From: B73-G16 sp964611295
Lineage (GTDB): Bacteria; Desulfobacterota; B13-G15
Assembly (NCBI GenBank): GCA_964611295.1
Contig: CAZSWV010000012.1
Span: 1 to 46,714, forward strand
Length of the DNA: 46,714 nt
Reading direction: 5' to 3'
Below, piece after piece: positions 16,791-23,956 of the stretch. Position 1 is the first letter of the stretch, and each line of letters starts with the position of its first letter. A program made the position numbers and the translations under genes. Below the pieces are notes generated by a model, which was given only the letters and a program-made list of their open reading frames with translations, was not told where the DNA came from and ran no database searches.

Positions 16791-18728
16791 CTACAGTAGG
16801 TTTTTCCGCTCAAACTCGGGAATTACAAAGTCAAGCCCATACCTTATAAGGGTGTCCTTTGTGGGGATGCCCTCATGGTTCCAACCCTTGAACCTGTAGT
16901 ACTCGTCGAGGAGCTTCTTCTCGAGTTCCGGATCCCTAACAGCCCAGTGGTCCTCTGGGGGCTTTTCGTCTTCACGCCTAAGACCCCTTATGTTGTTTAT
17001 GGCCCTTATAAAGGTACGGATCCTCCCTGCTGTCTCCCAGAGCTTCTCCTCGTCGAACTCAAGCCCCGTGGCCAGGCTCAGGATGTGAGGGATGTTATGA
17101 ATGTGATAGGCCGGTCCAGCACCTATGAGCTCATCGGCACCGGGTTTTCCACCAAACTGCCCTCTGAAGGCAGAAAGGAACCCACAGAGCCCTGTGCTGT
17201 TGTCTATGTAATGCATCCTCTCGCTCCAGTCAGAGACCGCACACACCCTGTCTATGGGCATCACTTCCCTCTTCTCCCATTCCAAGAACCACTGCTTGAA
17301 CTCTTCCCTGGGAGGTGCTACCCAGTTCTCCACAAACAACCGCCTTTTCTCTGGATCGGGAATGGGGTCCTGGGGCCAAGAACCCTCGATTTGGGTGATG
17401 TTCCACTTCTCGTTTGTGGACCACCATAAGAAGTAGATAGGGTTAAGCTTACCCAGTTTTATCGGTATCTGCTCCACCTTCTTTATGGTGTTGTGGTCGA
17501 ACTTCTCAGCACCCTTTCCTATCTTACGGGCAGCATAATAGGTACCCTCGGCCAATATGTCGCCGATCCCCTCCCTCTTCACTATCTTGTCCAAGAGGTA
17601 ATAGAACCTCCCCTTTACGTCTTGGGGGAACCCGGGGAGGTCCTGATCGGTAAGGATACCGTTTTCGTAAAGCTCTATGGCAAAGGCTATCACTTGAGGT
17701 GTGGAATAGGCGTCAAAGCCATAGTCTATGGCAAGGGGCAGGATCTCATAGCTGAAGTCCAACTCTAGGAAGGCCGCCATATGGAAGGTGTCCTTGGCAA
17801 AGCACTTGTAAGCAAAAATAGGCCTCCCTGGGAACTTTACCACGATATGGCATTCCTTCGGACAGTTGAAACAACCTATGTACCTCGTCTGATAGGTCTC
17901 CCTTATGCGCCTGAAGCGCTCTTCCACCTCCTTAGTCCAGTAACCCTTCCTCCTCACCCTGGCATTGCCCCAGGCGAAGTTATCATGGTGGAAGCTGTCG
18001 TCGTCCGTATAGGCCATCCAGTCGCCAAGGACAGGGTTCTTCGATATCTCGCGCCTCATGCGCTTACAGATCTCAAAGAGCTCCTGAGGCTTCGCCGTCC
18101 GGATGTCCTTGGTTCCACGGACAGCGATGGCCTTGAGGTTCTTGGAACCCATAACGGCACCAAGCCCTCCCCTTCCTGCTGCATTGAACCCATGCTCTAT
18201 ACACGCATAGTAGATCTTCTTCTCCCCAGCAGGCCCAATAGAGGCTATCTGGGCACGCGGCTGCTTCAACTCCTCCCTTATCAGCCTCTCGGTCTCAAAG
18301 ATCCCCTTGCCCCAGAGGTGCTTGGCACTTCGGATCTCCACCTTGTCGTTCTCTATCCAGATGTAAACGGGCTCAGGCGCCTGACCCTTTATGAGGATCC
18401 TGTCATAGCCGGCAAACTTAAGCTCCGCACCCCAGAACCCCCCAAACATGCTAAAGCCCAAAAGGCCATTGGCCGGAACAAAAGAGGTGACCACCGTCCG
18501 CGTAGCCCCTACCACCGGGGTCCCTACCAAAAGCCCAGCCCCAAACACGAGCCCGTTCTCTGGGGAAAACGGATGGACATCAAGAGGAACCTTCTCCCAT
18601 ATCAACCTCGCATTGGTACCAAGCCCACCAAGGAAAAGCTCCGTCCACTTGGGATCGGTCTCGTACTTCTCCACCTTCCCAGTAGAAAGATCTACCTCCA
18701 ACGTAACCCCTGTCTCCGCATACCTCAT
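16791..18728 (-). CDS. bamB: Tungsten-containing aldehyde:ferredoxin oxidoreductase family protein, BamB-like
   Basis: A 645-residue AOR-family protein. The N-terminal beginning MRYAETG and ELFLGGLGTNA, the FSMFGGFWGAELKFAGYD block and the C-terminal DEKPPEDHW, LLDEYYRFKGWN and DGIP/EGIPTK blocks match my recollection of BamB, the W-pterin subunit of class II benzoyl-CoA reductase. Cys286-x2-Cys289-x3-Cys293 with a later Cys in GLCGF would bind the [4Fe-4S] cluster next to the tungsten-bis-pterin. AGGAGGT lies five bases before ATG 18728, so an open upstream extension to 18800 is rejected. The substrate may be an aryl- or dienoyl-CoA or an aldehyde; no other benzoyl-CoA genes are present, so this is open. 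It is first gene of the operon with bamC-like and hdrA. Confidence 0.85.
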   Translation of the reverse strand: MRYAETGVTLEVDLSTGKVEKYETDPKWTELFLGGLGTNARLIWEKVPLDVHPFSPENGLVFGAGLLVGTPVVGATRTVVTSFVPANGLLGFSMFGGFWGAELKFAGYDRILIKGQAPEPVYIWIENDKVEIRSAKHLWGKGIFETERLIREELKQPRAQIASIGPAGEKKIYYACIEHGFNAAGRGGLGAVMGSKNLKAIAVRGTKDIRTAKPQELFEICKRMRREISKNPVLGDWMAYTDDDSFHHDNFAWGNARVRRKGYWTKEVEERFRRIRETYQTRYIGCFNCPKECHIVVKFPGRPIFAYKCFAKDTFHMAAFLELDFSYEILPLAIDYGFDAYSTPQVIAFAIELYENGILTDQDLPGFPQDVKGRFYYLLDKIVKREGIGDILAEGTYYAARKIGKGAEKFDHNTIKKVEQIPIKLGKLNPIYFLWWSTNEKWNITQIEGSWPQDPIPDPEKRRLFVENWVAPPREEFKQWFLEWEKREVMPIDRVCAVSDWSERMHYIDNSTGLCGFLSAFRGQFGGKPGADELIGAGPAYHIHNIPHILSLATGLEFDEEKLWETAGRIRTFIRAINNIRGLRREDEKPPEDHWAVRDPELEKKLLDEYYRFKGWNHEGIPTKDTLIRYGLDFVIPEFERKNLL

Positions 18729-18740
18729 AACCCACCTCCT

Positions 18741-18757
18741 GTTCACAAAGTGAGAAC
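18741..18757. promoter_or_regulatory. Candidate operator 1 (GTTC-N9-GAAC)
   Basis: A 17-bp interrupted palindrome, GTTCACAAAGTGAGAAC, just downstream of the predicted start site of the tungsten-enzyme operon and immediately upstream of its Shine-Dalgarno. A second GTTCAC begins exactly 20 bp after the first. In the transcript the same bases could form a small hairpin next to the ribosome site. Confidence 0.45.
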
Positions 18758-18771
18758 AACGTTCACTATTT

Positions 18772-18800
18772 TTAATAGCACTTCCCTTTGTACGTGTCAA
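18772..18800 (-). promoter_or_regulatory. Promoter of the bamB-bamC-hdrA operon
   Basis: On the minus strand a consensus TTGACA (18800-18795) and TATTAA (18777-18772) are exactly 17 bp apart. The start site would fall near 18765, about 37 bases before the bamB-like ATG. Candidate operators flank the promoter on both sides. Confidence 0.65.
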
Positions 18801-18814
18801 CCTTTTTGCCTTTT

Positions 18815-18831
18815 GTTCTTTGATAGAGAAC
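18815..18831. promoter_or_regulatory. Candidate operator 2 (GTTC-N9-GAAC)
   Basis: GTTCTTTGATAGAGAAC, with arms GTTCTtT/AgAGAAC, has the same 17-bp length and outer arms as operator 1, from which it is offset by 74 bp (about seven helical turns). It lies between the two divergent promoters. The cognate regulator is not identifiable here. Confidence 0.45.
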
Positions 18832-18851
18832 GTTGGGCCCCCATGACGAAC

Positions 18852-18881
18852 TTGACAACTTGGTCTCCTTTTTGTTCTACT
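18852..18881 (+). promoter_or_regulatory. Putative promoter of the hydrogenase small subunit-HdrC gene
   Basis: A perfect -35 TTGACA (18852-18857) is followed after 18 bp by a weak -10, TCTACT (18876-18881). Transcription would start about 20 bases before the GTG at 18910. Confidence 0.4.
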
Positions 18882-18909
18882 TTGGGTGAGGAAGATAGGA
18901 GGTGGGGTT

Positions 18910-20085
18910 GTGGAGGCAGGGAGGGTTGTTCCCGTTTTGTGGATACAGGGTGGGACCTGTACGGGCTGTTCGGTTTCGGTTTTGAATGCGGTGGCGCCTT
19001 CGGTGAAGGATCTCCTCTTGGAGGAGGTTTTACCTGGGAAGGCCTTGAGCTTGCGTTTTCAGGCCACCCTTATGGCTGCAAGCGGTGAATTGGCCTTGAA
19101 GGTCCTCAAAGGGGCTTCTGAGTCCTCGGCTGGAGGTTATCTCCTTGTGGTGGAAGGGGCAGTACCCACTGGGGAAGGTGGGGTTTATTGTGTCCTGGGC
19201 GAGAAGGAAGAAGGACCTCTGCCCTTCAAGGAGTGGGTACTTGAACTCTCTGATAAGGCCATGGCCGTAATTGCCCTTGGGACCTGTTCGAGTTTTGGAG
19301 GGATCCCTGCAGCTTGGCCCAACCCGACAGGGGTCAAAGGGTTAAAGGAGCTGTTTGAGGAAAACGGCCTTAAGACCCCTTTGGTCAACGTCCCGGGTTG
19401 TCCCCCTCATCCGGACTGGTTTGTGGGAACGGTCCTTAAGGTCCTCCTTTATGGGCCCCTTTCTTCAGAGGAACTTGACGAGTACTTGAGGCCCAGGGAC
19501 TTTTATGGGATGCGCATCCACGAAAACTGCCCAAGGAGGGGTTATTTCGAGGAGGGCATTTTCGCCTCGAAGCTGGGAGAACCTGGCTGTCTATATTTCC
19601 TCGGGTGCAAGGGACCTCTGGCGCACGCGGATTGTCCCTTGAGGAAGTGGAACAACGGAAGGAATTGGTGCATAGACGCGGGGATGGGCTGTCAAGGCTG
19701 TACAGAGCCCGGCTTCCCTGACCTCTTCGGCCCCTTTTACGAGAAGCCCTCTGAGTTCCTCAAGGGGCTTGAAACCTTCAACGGTTGCTTTACCTGTCAG
19801 ACCTGTACGAACGTATGTCCAGTTGTCTCCCAGTACGACGACCCAAAGGCACACCTAGGCCTTCTCCCCCATCAGGTCATGGTCTTATGCGCCCTTGGGC
19901 AGAGGGAAAAAGCCCTTGAGGCCCCTATGGTTTGGCGTTGTGTCAGTTGCTTCCAATGTCAGAAGTTCTGTCCGCAAAAGGTAAGGGTAGGGGACGTAAT
20001 GGTGGAACTCAAAGGCCTCCTCGCCAAAAGGTGGAGGGAAACGGCCAAAGGCAAGCCCCCTCTGGTAGCCAAGGACTTGCTATAA
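18910..20085 (+). CDS. [NiFe] hydrogenase small subunit fused to an HdrC domain
   Basis: A 391-residue fusion. Residues 1-280 are a complete hydrogenase small subunit. Proximal cluster ligands lie in GGTCTGCS (C17, C20), GTCSSFGG (C126) and VPGCPPHPDW (C164). Medial and distal cluster ligands lie in RIHENCPRRG (H204, C207), CLYFLGCKG and the C-rich stretch 242-264. There is no Tat signal, so it is cytoplasmic. Residues 293-354 are HdrC-like, with CFTCQTCTNVCP and CVSCFQCQKFCP. The large (active-site) subunit is not next to it; the next gene is a metallo-hydrolase. AGGAGGT seven bases upstream supports GTG 18910 over 18886. It could feed electrons from hydrogen into HdrB/HdrA, or be an electron-transfer module that lost its hydrogenase partner. 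It is divergent from the tungsten operon. Confidence 0.85.
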   Translation: MEAGRVVPVLWIQGGTCTGCSVSVLNAVAPSVKDLLLEEVLPGKALSLRFQATLMAASGELALKVLKGASESSAGGYLLVVEGAVPTGEGGVYCVLGEKEEGPLPFKEWVLELSDKAMAVIALGTCSSFGGIPAAWPNPTGVKGLKELFEENGLKTPLVNVPGCPPHPDWFVGTVLKVLLYGPLSSEELDEYLRPRDFYGMRIHENCPRRGYFEEGIFASKLGEPGCLYFLGCKGPLAHADCPLRKWNNGRNWCIDAGMGCQGCTEPGFPDLFGPFYEKPSEFLKGLETFNGCFTCQTCTNVCPVVSQYDDPKAHLGLLPHQVMVLCALGQREKALEAPMVWRCVSCFQCQKFCPQKVRVGDVMVELKGLLAKRWRETAKGKPPLVAKDLL

Positions 20086-20138
20086 CAGTCCCTTGTGATA
20101 TCCTTGTTGAAAGAAGCACTAGCCCTTGGTAGGAAGGC

Positions 20139-21059
20139 TTGGACCTTACGGTTCTCGATGCCCTTAAGATCACTGTAGTCGTTGACAATTATTATGATGC
20201 CCTTGTACCTGACCCTCCTATAGGTAAGAGGGCAAGGACTACTCCTTCCCGTTCCTTTTTTGCTGAACACGGCTTCTCCTTGTTCCTTGAGGCCTCAAGA
20301 AAGGACAAGGTCCATCGTTTCGTCTTCGACTTTGGGGTTGATCCCCAGGTTTTATGCCATAATCTAAAGCTTTTAGACCTCAACCCAAGGGGAGCATCAG
20401 CCTTGGTCTTAAGCCACGGACACTTCGACCACTACGGAGGTTTATTAGGGTTTCTTGATGCCACAGGGATAACGGACATCCCTCTATATGTGGGGAAGGG
20501 GTTCTTTCGCAGGAGGTTTTCACGGAGATTAGATGGGAAGCTTTTGGACTTAGGCCTCCTTGAAAAAGAAGAGGCCATAAAGAGGGGGATAAGGCTCATA
20601 GAGATAGAATCCCCTTTGGAGTTCCTACCCGGTTGTCATTTAACAGGTAAAATAGAACCCTTTAAACCTTACGAATCTCCCTCCCCGGACCTCCTTATAG
20701 AGGGCGAAAGTGGGCCTTGTCCTGATCCTTTCGAGGAGGAAAGGGCCCTTTACTTTTACGTTAAGGACAAAGGCCTCATCGTCATCTCAGGCTGTGCCCA
20801 TCGAGGGATACTGAACACGGTCCTTGAGTCCATAAGGCTCAGCGGCAGGGATGACCTGTATATGGTCCTAGGAGGGTTTCACCTCATAGGGGCAGATGAC
20901 TTAAGGCTCCAAAAGACCCTATGGGACCTAAAGTCCCTTTCCCCTAAGTACATCGTACCGTGTCACTGTACGGGCTTTGAGGCCAAAGAGGCCTTCTCTC
21001 AGGCCTTTGGAGCTGCCTTCATCCTCAATACGGTGGGGACCACCTACATCGTCGGCTGA
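20139..21059 (+). CDS. Metallo-beta-lactamase-fold hydrolase, dihydropterin/RFAP synthase-like
   Basis: A roughly 306-residue protein of the MBL superfamily. Metal ligands are visible in LSHGHFDHYGG near residue 95, SGCAHRG near 220, GGFHLIG, and VPCHCTGFEA near 280. The N-terminal VVDNYYD and the F-D-F-G-V-D segment match the 7,8-dihydropterin-6-methyl-4-(ribofuranosyl)aminobenzene phosphate synthase-like family of archaea and anaerobes, whose bacterial function is mostly unproven. An in-frame TAG at 20130 limits the N-terminus, and TTG at 20139 is the only good start before conserved sequence. It lies 53 bp after the hydrogenase fusion and is probably cotranscribed. Confidence 0.75.
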   Translation: MDLTVLDALKITVVVDNYYDALVPDPPIGKRARTTPSRSFFAEHGFSLFLEASRKDKVHRFVFDFGVDPQVLCHNLKLLDLNPRGASALVLSHGHFDHYGGLLGFLDATGITDIPLYVGKGFFRRRFSRRLDGKLLDLGLLEKEEAIKRGIRLIEIESPLEFLPGCHLTGKIEPFKPYESPSPDLLIEGESGPCPDPFEEERALYFYVKDKGLIVISGCAHRGILNTVLESIRLSGRDDLYMVLGGFHLIGADDLRLQKTLWDLKSLSPKYIVPCHCTGFEAKEAFSQAFGAAFILNTVGTTYIVG

Positions 21060-21108
21060 TCCCCTAAACTTGTCTCAGGCCTCCTTTTTTGCTAACTTAA
21101 AAGGGGGT

Positions 21109-21202
21109 GGAGAGATGGCCGAGAGGCTGAAGGCACCCGCCTGCTAAGCGGGTATCCCGGCTAAAACCGGGATCGAGGGTTCGAATCCCTCTCTCTCCGC
21201 CA
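21109..21202 (+). tRNA. tRNA-Ser (GCT)
   Basis: A 94-nt class II tRNA: acceptor GGAGAGA/TCTCTCC, anticodon loop CTGCTAA (anticodon GCT), a long variable arm with a TCCCGG/CCGGGA stem, T arm GGTTCGAATCC, discriminator G and an encoded CCA. The anticodon and normal-length arms rule out tRNA-Sec. Confidence 0.96.
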
Positions 21203-21209
21203 CTTGAAG

Positions 21210-22001
21210 ATGTCAAAGATACAAATCGCCGTAATCCCCGCTGCGGGTCAAGGCACAAGGCTTAAACCCCTAACTGATAAGACCCCAAAAGAGCTTCTGC
21301 CTGTAAAAGGTAAACCCATGATCTATCATGCCCTAAAAGAAGCCACCCTCTGTGGGGTTAAGAAGTTGGTGGTAGTTGTAAGCCCGAGGAAGCCTTCCCT
21401 AATCCATTACCTCGAAAAGGAGTGGCCAAAGGAAGCAAGGGCAGAATTGGGAAAAGCCCCTGAGTTGAAGCTAGTTTTCCAACCCGAACCCCGAGGTTCA
21501 GGGGAAGCCCTCTATAGGGCTAAAGGGGAAGTAGGGGAAGACCCCTTTTTATGGCTTATGCCCGACTTTTACCTAGAAGCCAAAAGGACGGCCTCAGAGC
21601 AGATACTTCAAACCCTAAGCCCGTCAAAAGGGGTTAACCTAGTCGGTCTTCTGGAACTTAAGCCCGAAAGGTTCCCCTTCTTCGGCAAGGTAGGGTATGT
21701 AAAGGAAGCGGTGATAACCCCTGAGGGTCGCTTTAAGATCAAGGAACTGTCTTCAAAGGGAGAAGACCCACCTCAAACCTTAAGCGGACCTGTCCTTAAG
21801 GCAGTGGGGCGTTGGGTCCTTTGGCCAGAGGTCTTCGAATGGCTTGAAAGGACGCGCGGAGGGGACGAATGGGACGACACCCCTGCCCTTCAGATGCTCT
21901 GCCTTCACGGAAAGGTCATAGGGGTAATCCTTGAGGGCAAGGGATTTGACCTCGGCAATCCCTTAGGCTATAGGGACTTAGAAGCCTCAGCCCTCCTTTA
22001 A
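21210..22001 (+). CDS. Sugar nucleotidyltransferase, GalU-like
   Basis: A 263-residue nucleotidyltransferase. The N-terminal PAAGQGTRLKPLTDKTPKEL is the nucleotide-binding signature with the pyrophosphoryl-contact Lys. PRGSGEALYRAKG, LMPDF and a FGKVGYV segment follow the UTP-glucose-1-phosphate uridylyltransferase pattern. It would make a UDP-sugar for envelope polysaccharides, though the exact sugar cannot be set. TTG at 21204 is in frame but ATG 21210 fits the family start. The gene begins 7 bp after the tRNA-Ser CCA end, so its message probably starts upstream of the tRNA or at the tRNA 3' cut. It overlaps the convergent acetoacetyl-CoA synthetase by 15 bp. Confidence 0.83.
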   Translation: MSKIQIAVIPAAGQGTRLKPLTDKTPKELLPVKGKPMIYHALKEATLCGVKKLVVVVSPRKPSLIHYLEKEWPKEARAELGKAPELKLVFQPEPRGSGEALYRAKGEVGEDPFLWLMPDFYLEAKRTASEQILQTLSPSKGVNLVGLLELKPERFPFFGKVGYVKEAVITPEGRFKIKELSSKGEDPPQTLSGPVLKAVGRWVLWPEVFEWLERTRGGDEWDDTPALQMLCLHGKVIGVILEGKGFDLGNPLGYRDLEASALL

Positions 22002-23942
22002 CTTCTGCGCCACCTCTTCATAAAAGCCCAAGCACTCCGGGTTAACTATGGCATCTCGATTGGTCACGGGTCGCCCGTTGATTATGTTGGAGACAGCCGT
22101 TTCCACCTTCTTCATGTTAAAGGTGTAGGGGATGTCAGGGGCTTGTATCACTAAGGCCGGAACGTGTCTGGGCGAAGCCTTATCCCTCAATTCGCGCTTT
22201 ATCCTCGCTACCAGCTCATCGGTAAGCTCAAGCCCCTCCTTCAGCTTGACAAAAAGTATGATCCTCTGATCGCCTTCCCAGTTCTGGCCTACGGCAAGGC
22301 TATCGACTATCCCCTCGATCTTCTCCACTATGTTGTAAATCTCTGCAGTTCCGATCCTCACACCTGAAGGCTTCAAGGTGGCATCAGACCTCCCGTAGAA
22401 GGTGATCCCACCGGTGTCGCTGTGGAACTCTACGTAGTCTCCGTGACGCCATACCCCTGGATAGACGGAAAAGTACGCCTCCTTGTATTTGGAGAAGTCC
22501 GGGTCGTTCCAAAAGTAAAGGGGCATAGAGGGACATGGGGCCTCACAGACCAATTCCCCTTGCTGGTCGTAGATCTCCTGGCCCTTTTCATCGTAGGCCT
22601 TTATCTTCATCCCAAGTCCGGGGCTCTGGAGCTCACCGGCATAGACAGGCAATATGGGACTTCCTATGGCGAAGCAGCCGTTTATGTCAGTACCCCCTGA
22701 AATGGAGTTAAAGTGGACGTCGTCCTTTATGGCTTCGTACACGTACTGGAAGCCCTCTGCCGAAAGGGGAGAGCCCGTCTGAAGGACCTCTTTGAGACTT
22801 GAAAGGTCGAACCGCCCCTTGGGCCTGAAGTCCTCCCCCTTTAAGATGTATATGTAGGTAGCACTTGTCCCAAAGACCGTAATCCTCTCCTCCTCTACCA
22901 ACCTCCACATGGTGGAGAGGTCTGGATGTGCGGGATTGCCGTCAAAAAGGACTATTTTGCAGCCCACCGCTAGGCTACTCATCAGCCAGTTCCACATCAT
23001 CCAGGAAGGGGCGGTCATATAGGTTATGGTGTCTTCTTCCTTTAAGTCCGCATGGATTATCAGCTCCTTCAAGTGGTTCACCAAGACGCCGAGCCCTTGT
23101 ACCATGCACTTGGGCTTACCTGTGGTCCCAGAGCTGAACATGATATAAACGGGCTCGTCAAAACCTATCTGCTCAAAGGTAAGCTCCCCTTCTACCCCTT
23201 CGAGGAACTCCGAAAGGTAAAGGACCTTCTCTGACCTCGGCTTTTCAGGCTTTTCAAACACGTAAGGCACAAGCACCACCTTCTCCAGGCTCGGTATATT
23301 GGCGATTATTTCCTCGACGTTCCCCTTTACTTCGTAAAGCTTCCCCTTGTAAGGATATCCGTCCACCGTAAAGAGGACCTTCGGCTCTATCTGTCCAAGC
23401 CTGTCTATTACCGCTTGAACGCCCAGTTCTGTCCCGCAAGAGGACCAAGCAGCACCAAGGGCTGTAGCGCCCAACATGGCAAGGGGGGTCTCCACTATGT
23501 TGGGCATATAGGCACATACCCTATCGCCCCTTTTCACACCTACCCTCTTCAAGGCAAGGGCTAGCCTTCTGACAAAATCGTAAACCTCACGATAAGACAT
23601 GGTACGCCTCACCCCGAGCTCGTTCCTGAAGACAAAGGCTGTGTCCTCTGACCTCTTCCGCAGAAGGTTTTCGGCAAAATTGGCCCTTGCCCCCACAAAC
23701 CACTTTGCCCCTGGAAATTTATTGAGGTCGTCTACCACCGTCTCATAGGGTTCTGAGGCCCTGACCTTCACGAATTCCCATACGGTGGCCCAAAAGGAGG
23801 GTATGTCCTGTACAGACCAACGGTAAAGTTCGAAATAGTCCTTAAAAGAGGTACCCAACTTGTCGTTGACAAAACGCATGAAGGCAGTCATATTGGCCTT
23901 TTCTCTCCTTCCTTCATCCGGAACCCAAAGGGGCCTTTTCAT
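21987..23942 (-). CDS. Acetoacetyl-CoA synthetase
   Basis: A 651-residue acyl-adenylate enzyme of the length and layout of AacS. It has an N-terminal NMTAFMRFVND and LYRWSVQD, the AMP-binding loop MFSSGTTGKPK, the APSWMMWNWL region, SISGGTDINGCF, then GVRIGTAEIYN and the C-terminal catalytic Lys region FNMKKVETAVSNI. It would activate acetoacetate (or a similar 3-oxo acid) with ATP and CoA. ATG 23942 is used because GGGAGGT is well spaced from it, while ATG 23948 is too close. It follows a complete TRAP transporter with 14 bp between, so import and activation of the same carboxylate is a fair inference. Confidence 0.88.
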   Translation of the reverse strand: MKRPLWVPDEGRREKANMTAFMRFVNDKLGTSFKDYFELYRWSVQDIPSFWATVWEFVKVRASEPYETVVDDLNKFPGAKWFVGARANFAENLLRKRSEDTAFVFRNELGVRRTMSYREVYDFVRRLALALKRVGVKRGDRVCAYMPNIVETPLAMLGATALGAAWSSCGTELGVQAVIDRLGQIEPKVLFTVDGYPYKGKLYEVKGNVEEIIANIPSLEKVVLVPYVFEKPEKPRSEKVLYLSEFLEGVEGELTFEQIGFDEPVYIMFSSGTTGKPKCMVQGLGVLVNHLKELIIHADLKEEDTITYMTAPSWMMWNWLMSSLAVGCKIVLFDGNPAHPDLSTMWRLVEEERITVFGTSATYIYILKGEDFRPKGRFDLSSLKEVLQTGSPLSAEGFQYVYEAIKDDVHFNSISGGTDINGCFAIGSPILPVYAGELQSPGLGMKIKAYDEKGQEIYDQQGELVCEAPCPSMPLYFWNDPDFSKYKEAYFSVYPGVWRHGDYVEFHSDTGGITFYGRSDATLKPSGVRIGTAEIYNIVEKIEGIVDSLAVGQNWEGDQRIILFVKLKEGLELTDELVARIKRELRDKASPRHVPALVIQAPDIPYTFNMKKVETAVSNIINGRPVTNRDAIVNPECLGFYEEVAQKLKEG

Positions 23943-23956
23943 TTCCATACCTCCCT

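Noticed and set aside
16791..18800. Longer N-terminus of the tungsten enzyme from 18800
   Set aside because: It would run through the promoter; AGGAGGT and family alignment place the start at 18728.
17781..19088. 435-codon open frame on the plus strand
   Set aside because: It is a shadow of the tungsten oxidoreductase gene and runs across the divergent promoter into another frame of the hydrogenase gene.
21109..21202. Long-arm tRNA as a possible tRNA-Sec (selC)
   Set aside because: The anticodon is GCT, not TCA, and acceptor/T-arm lengths fit tRNA-Ser; no selC is present in the window.
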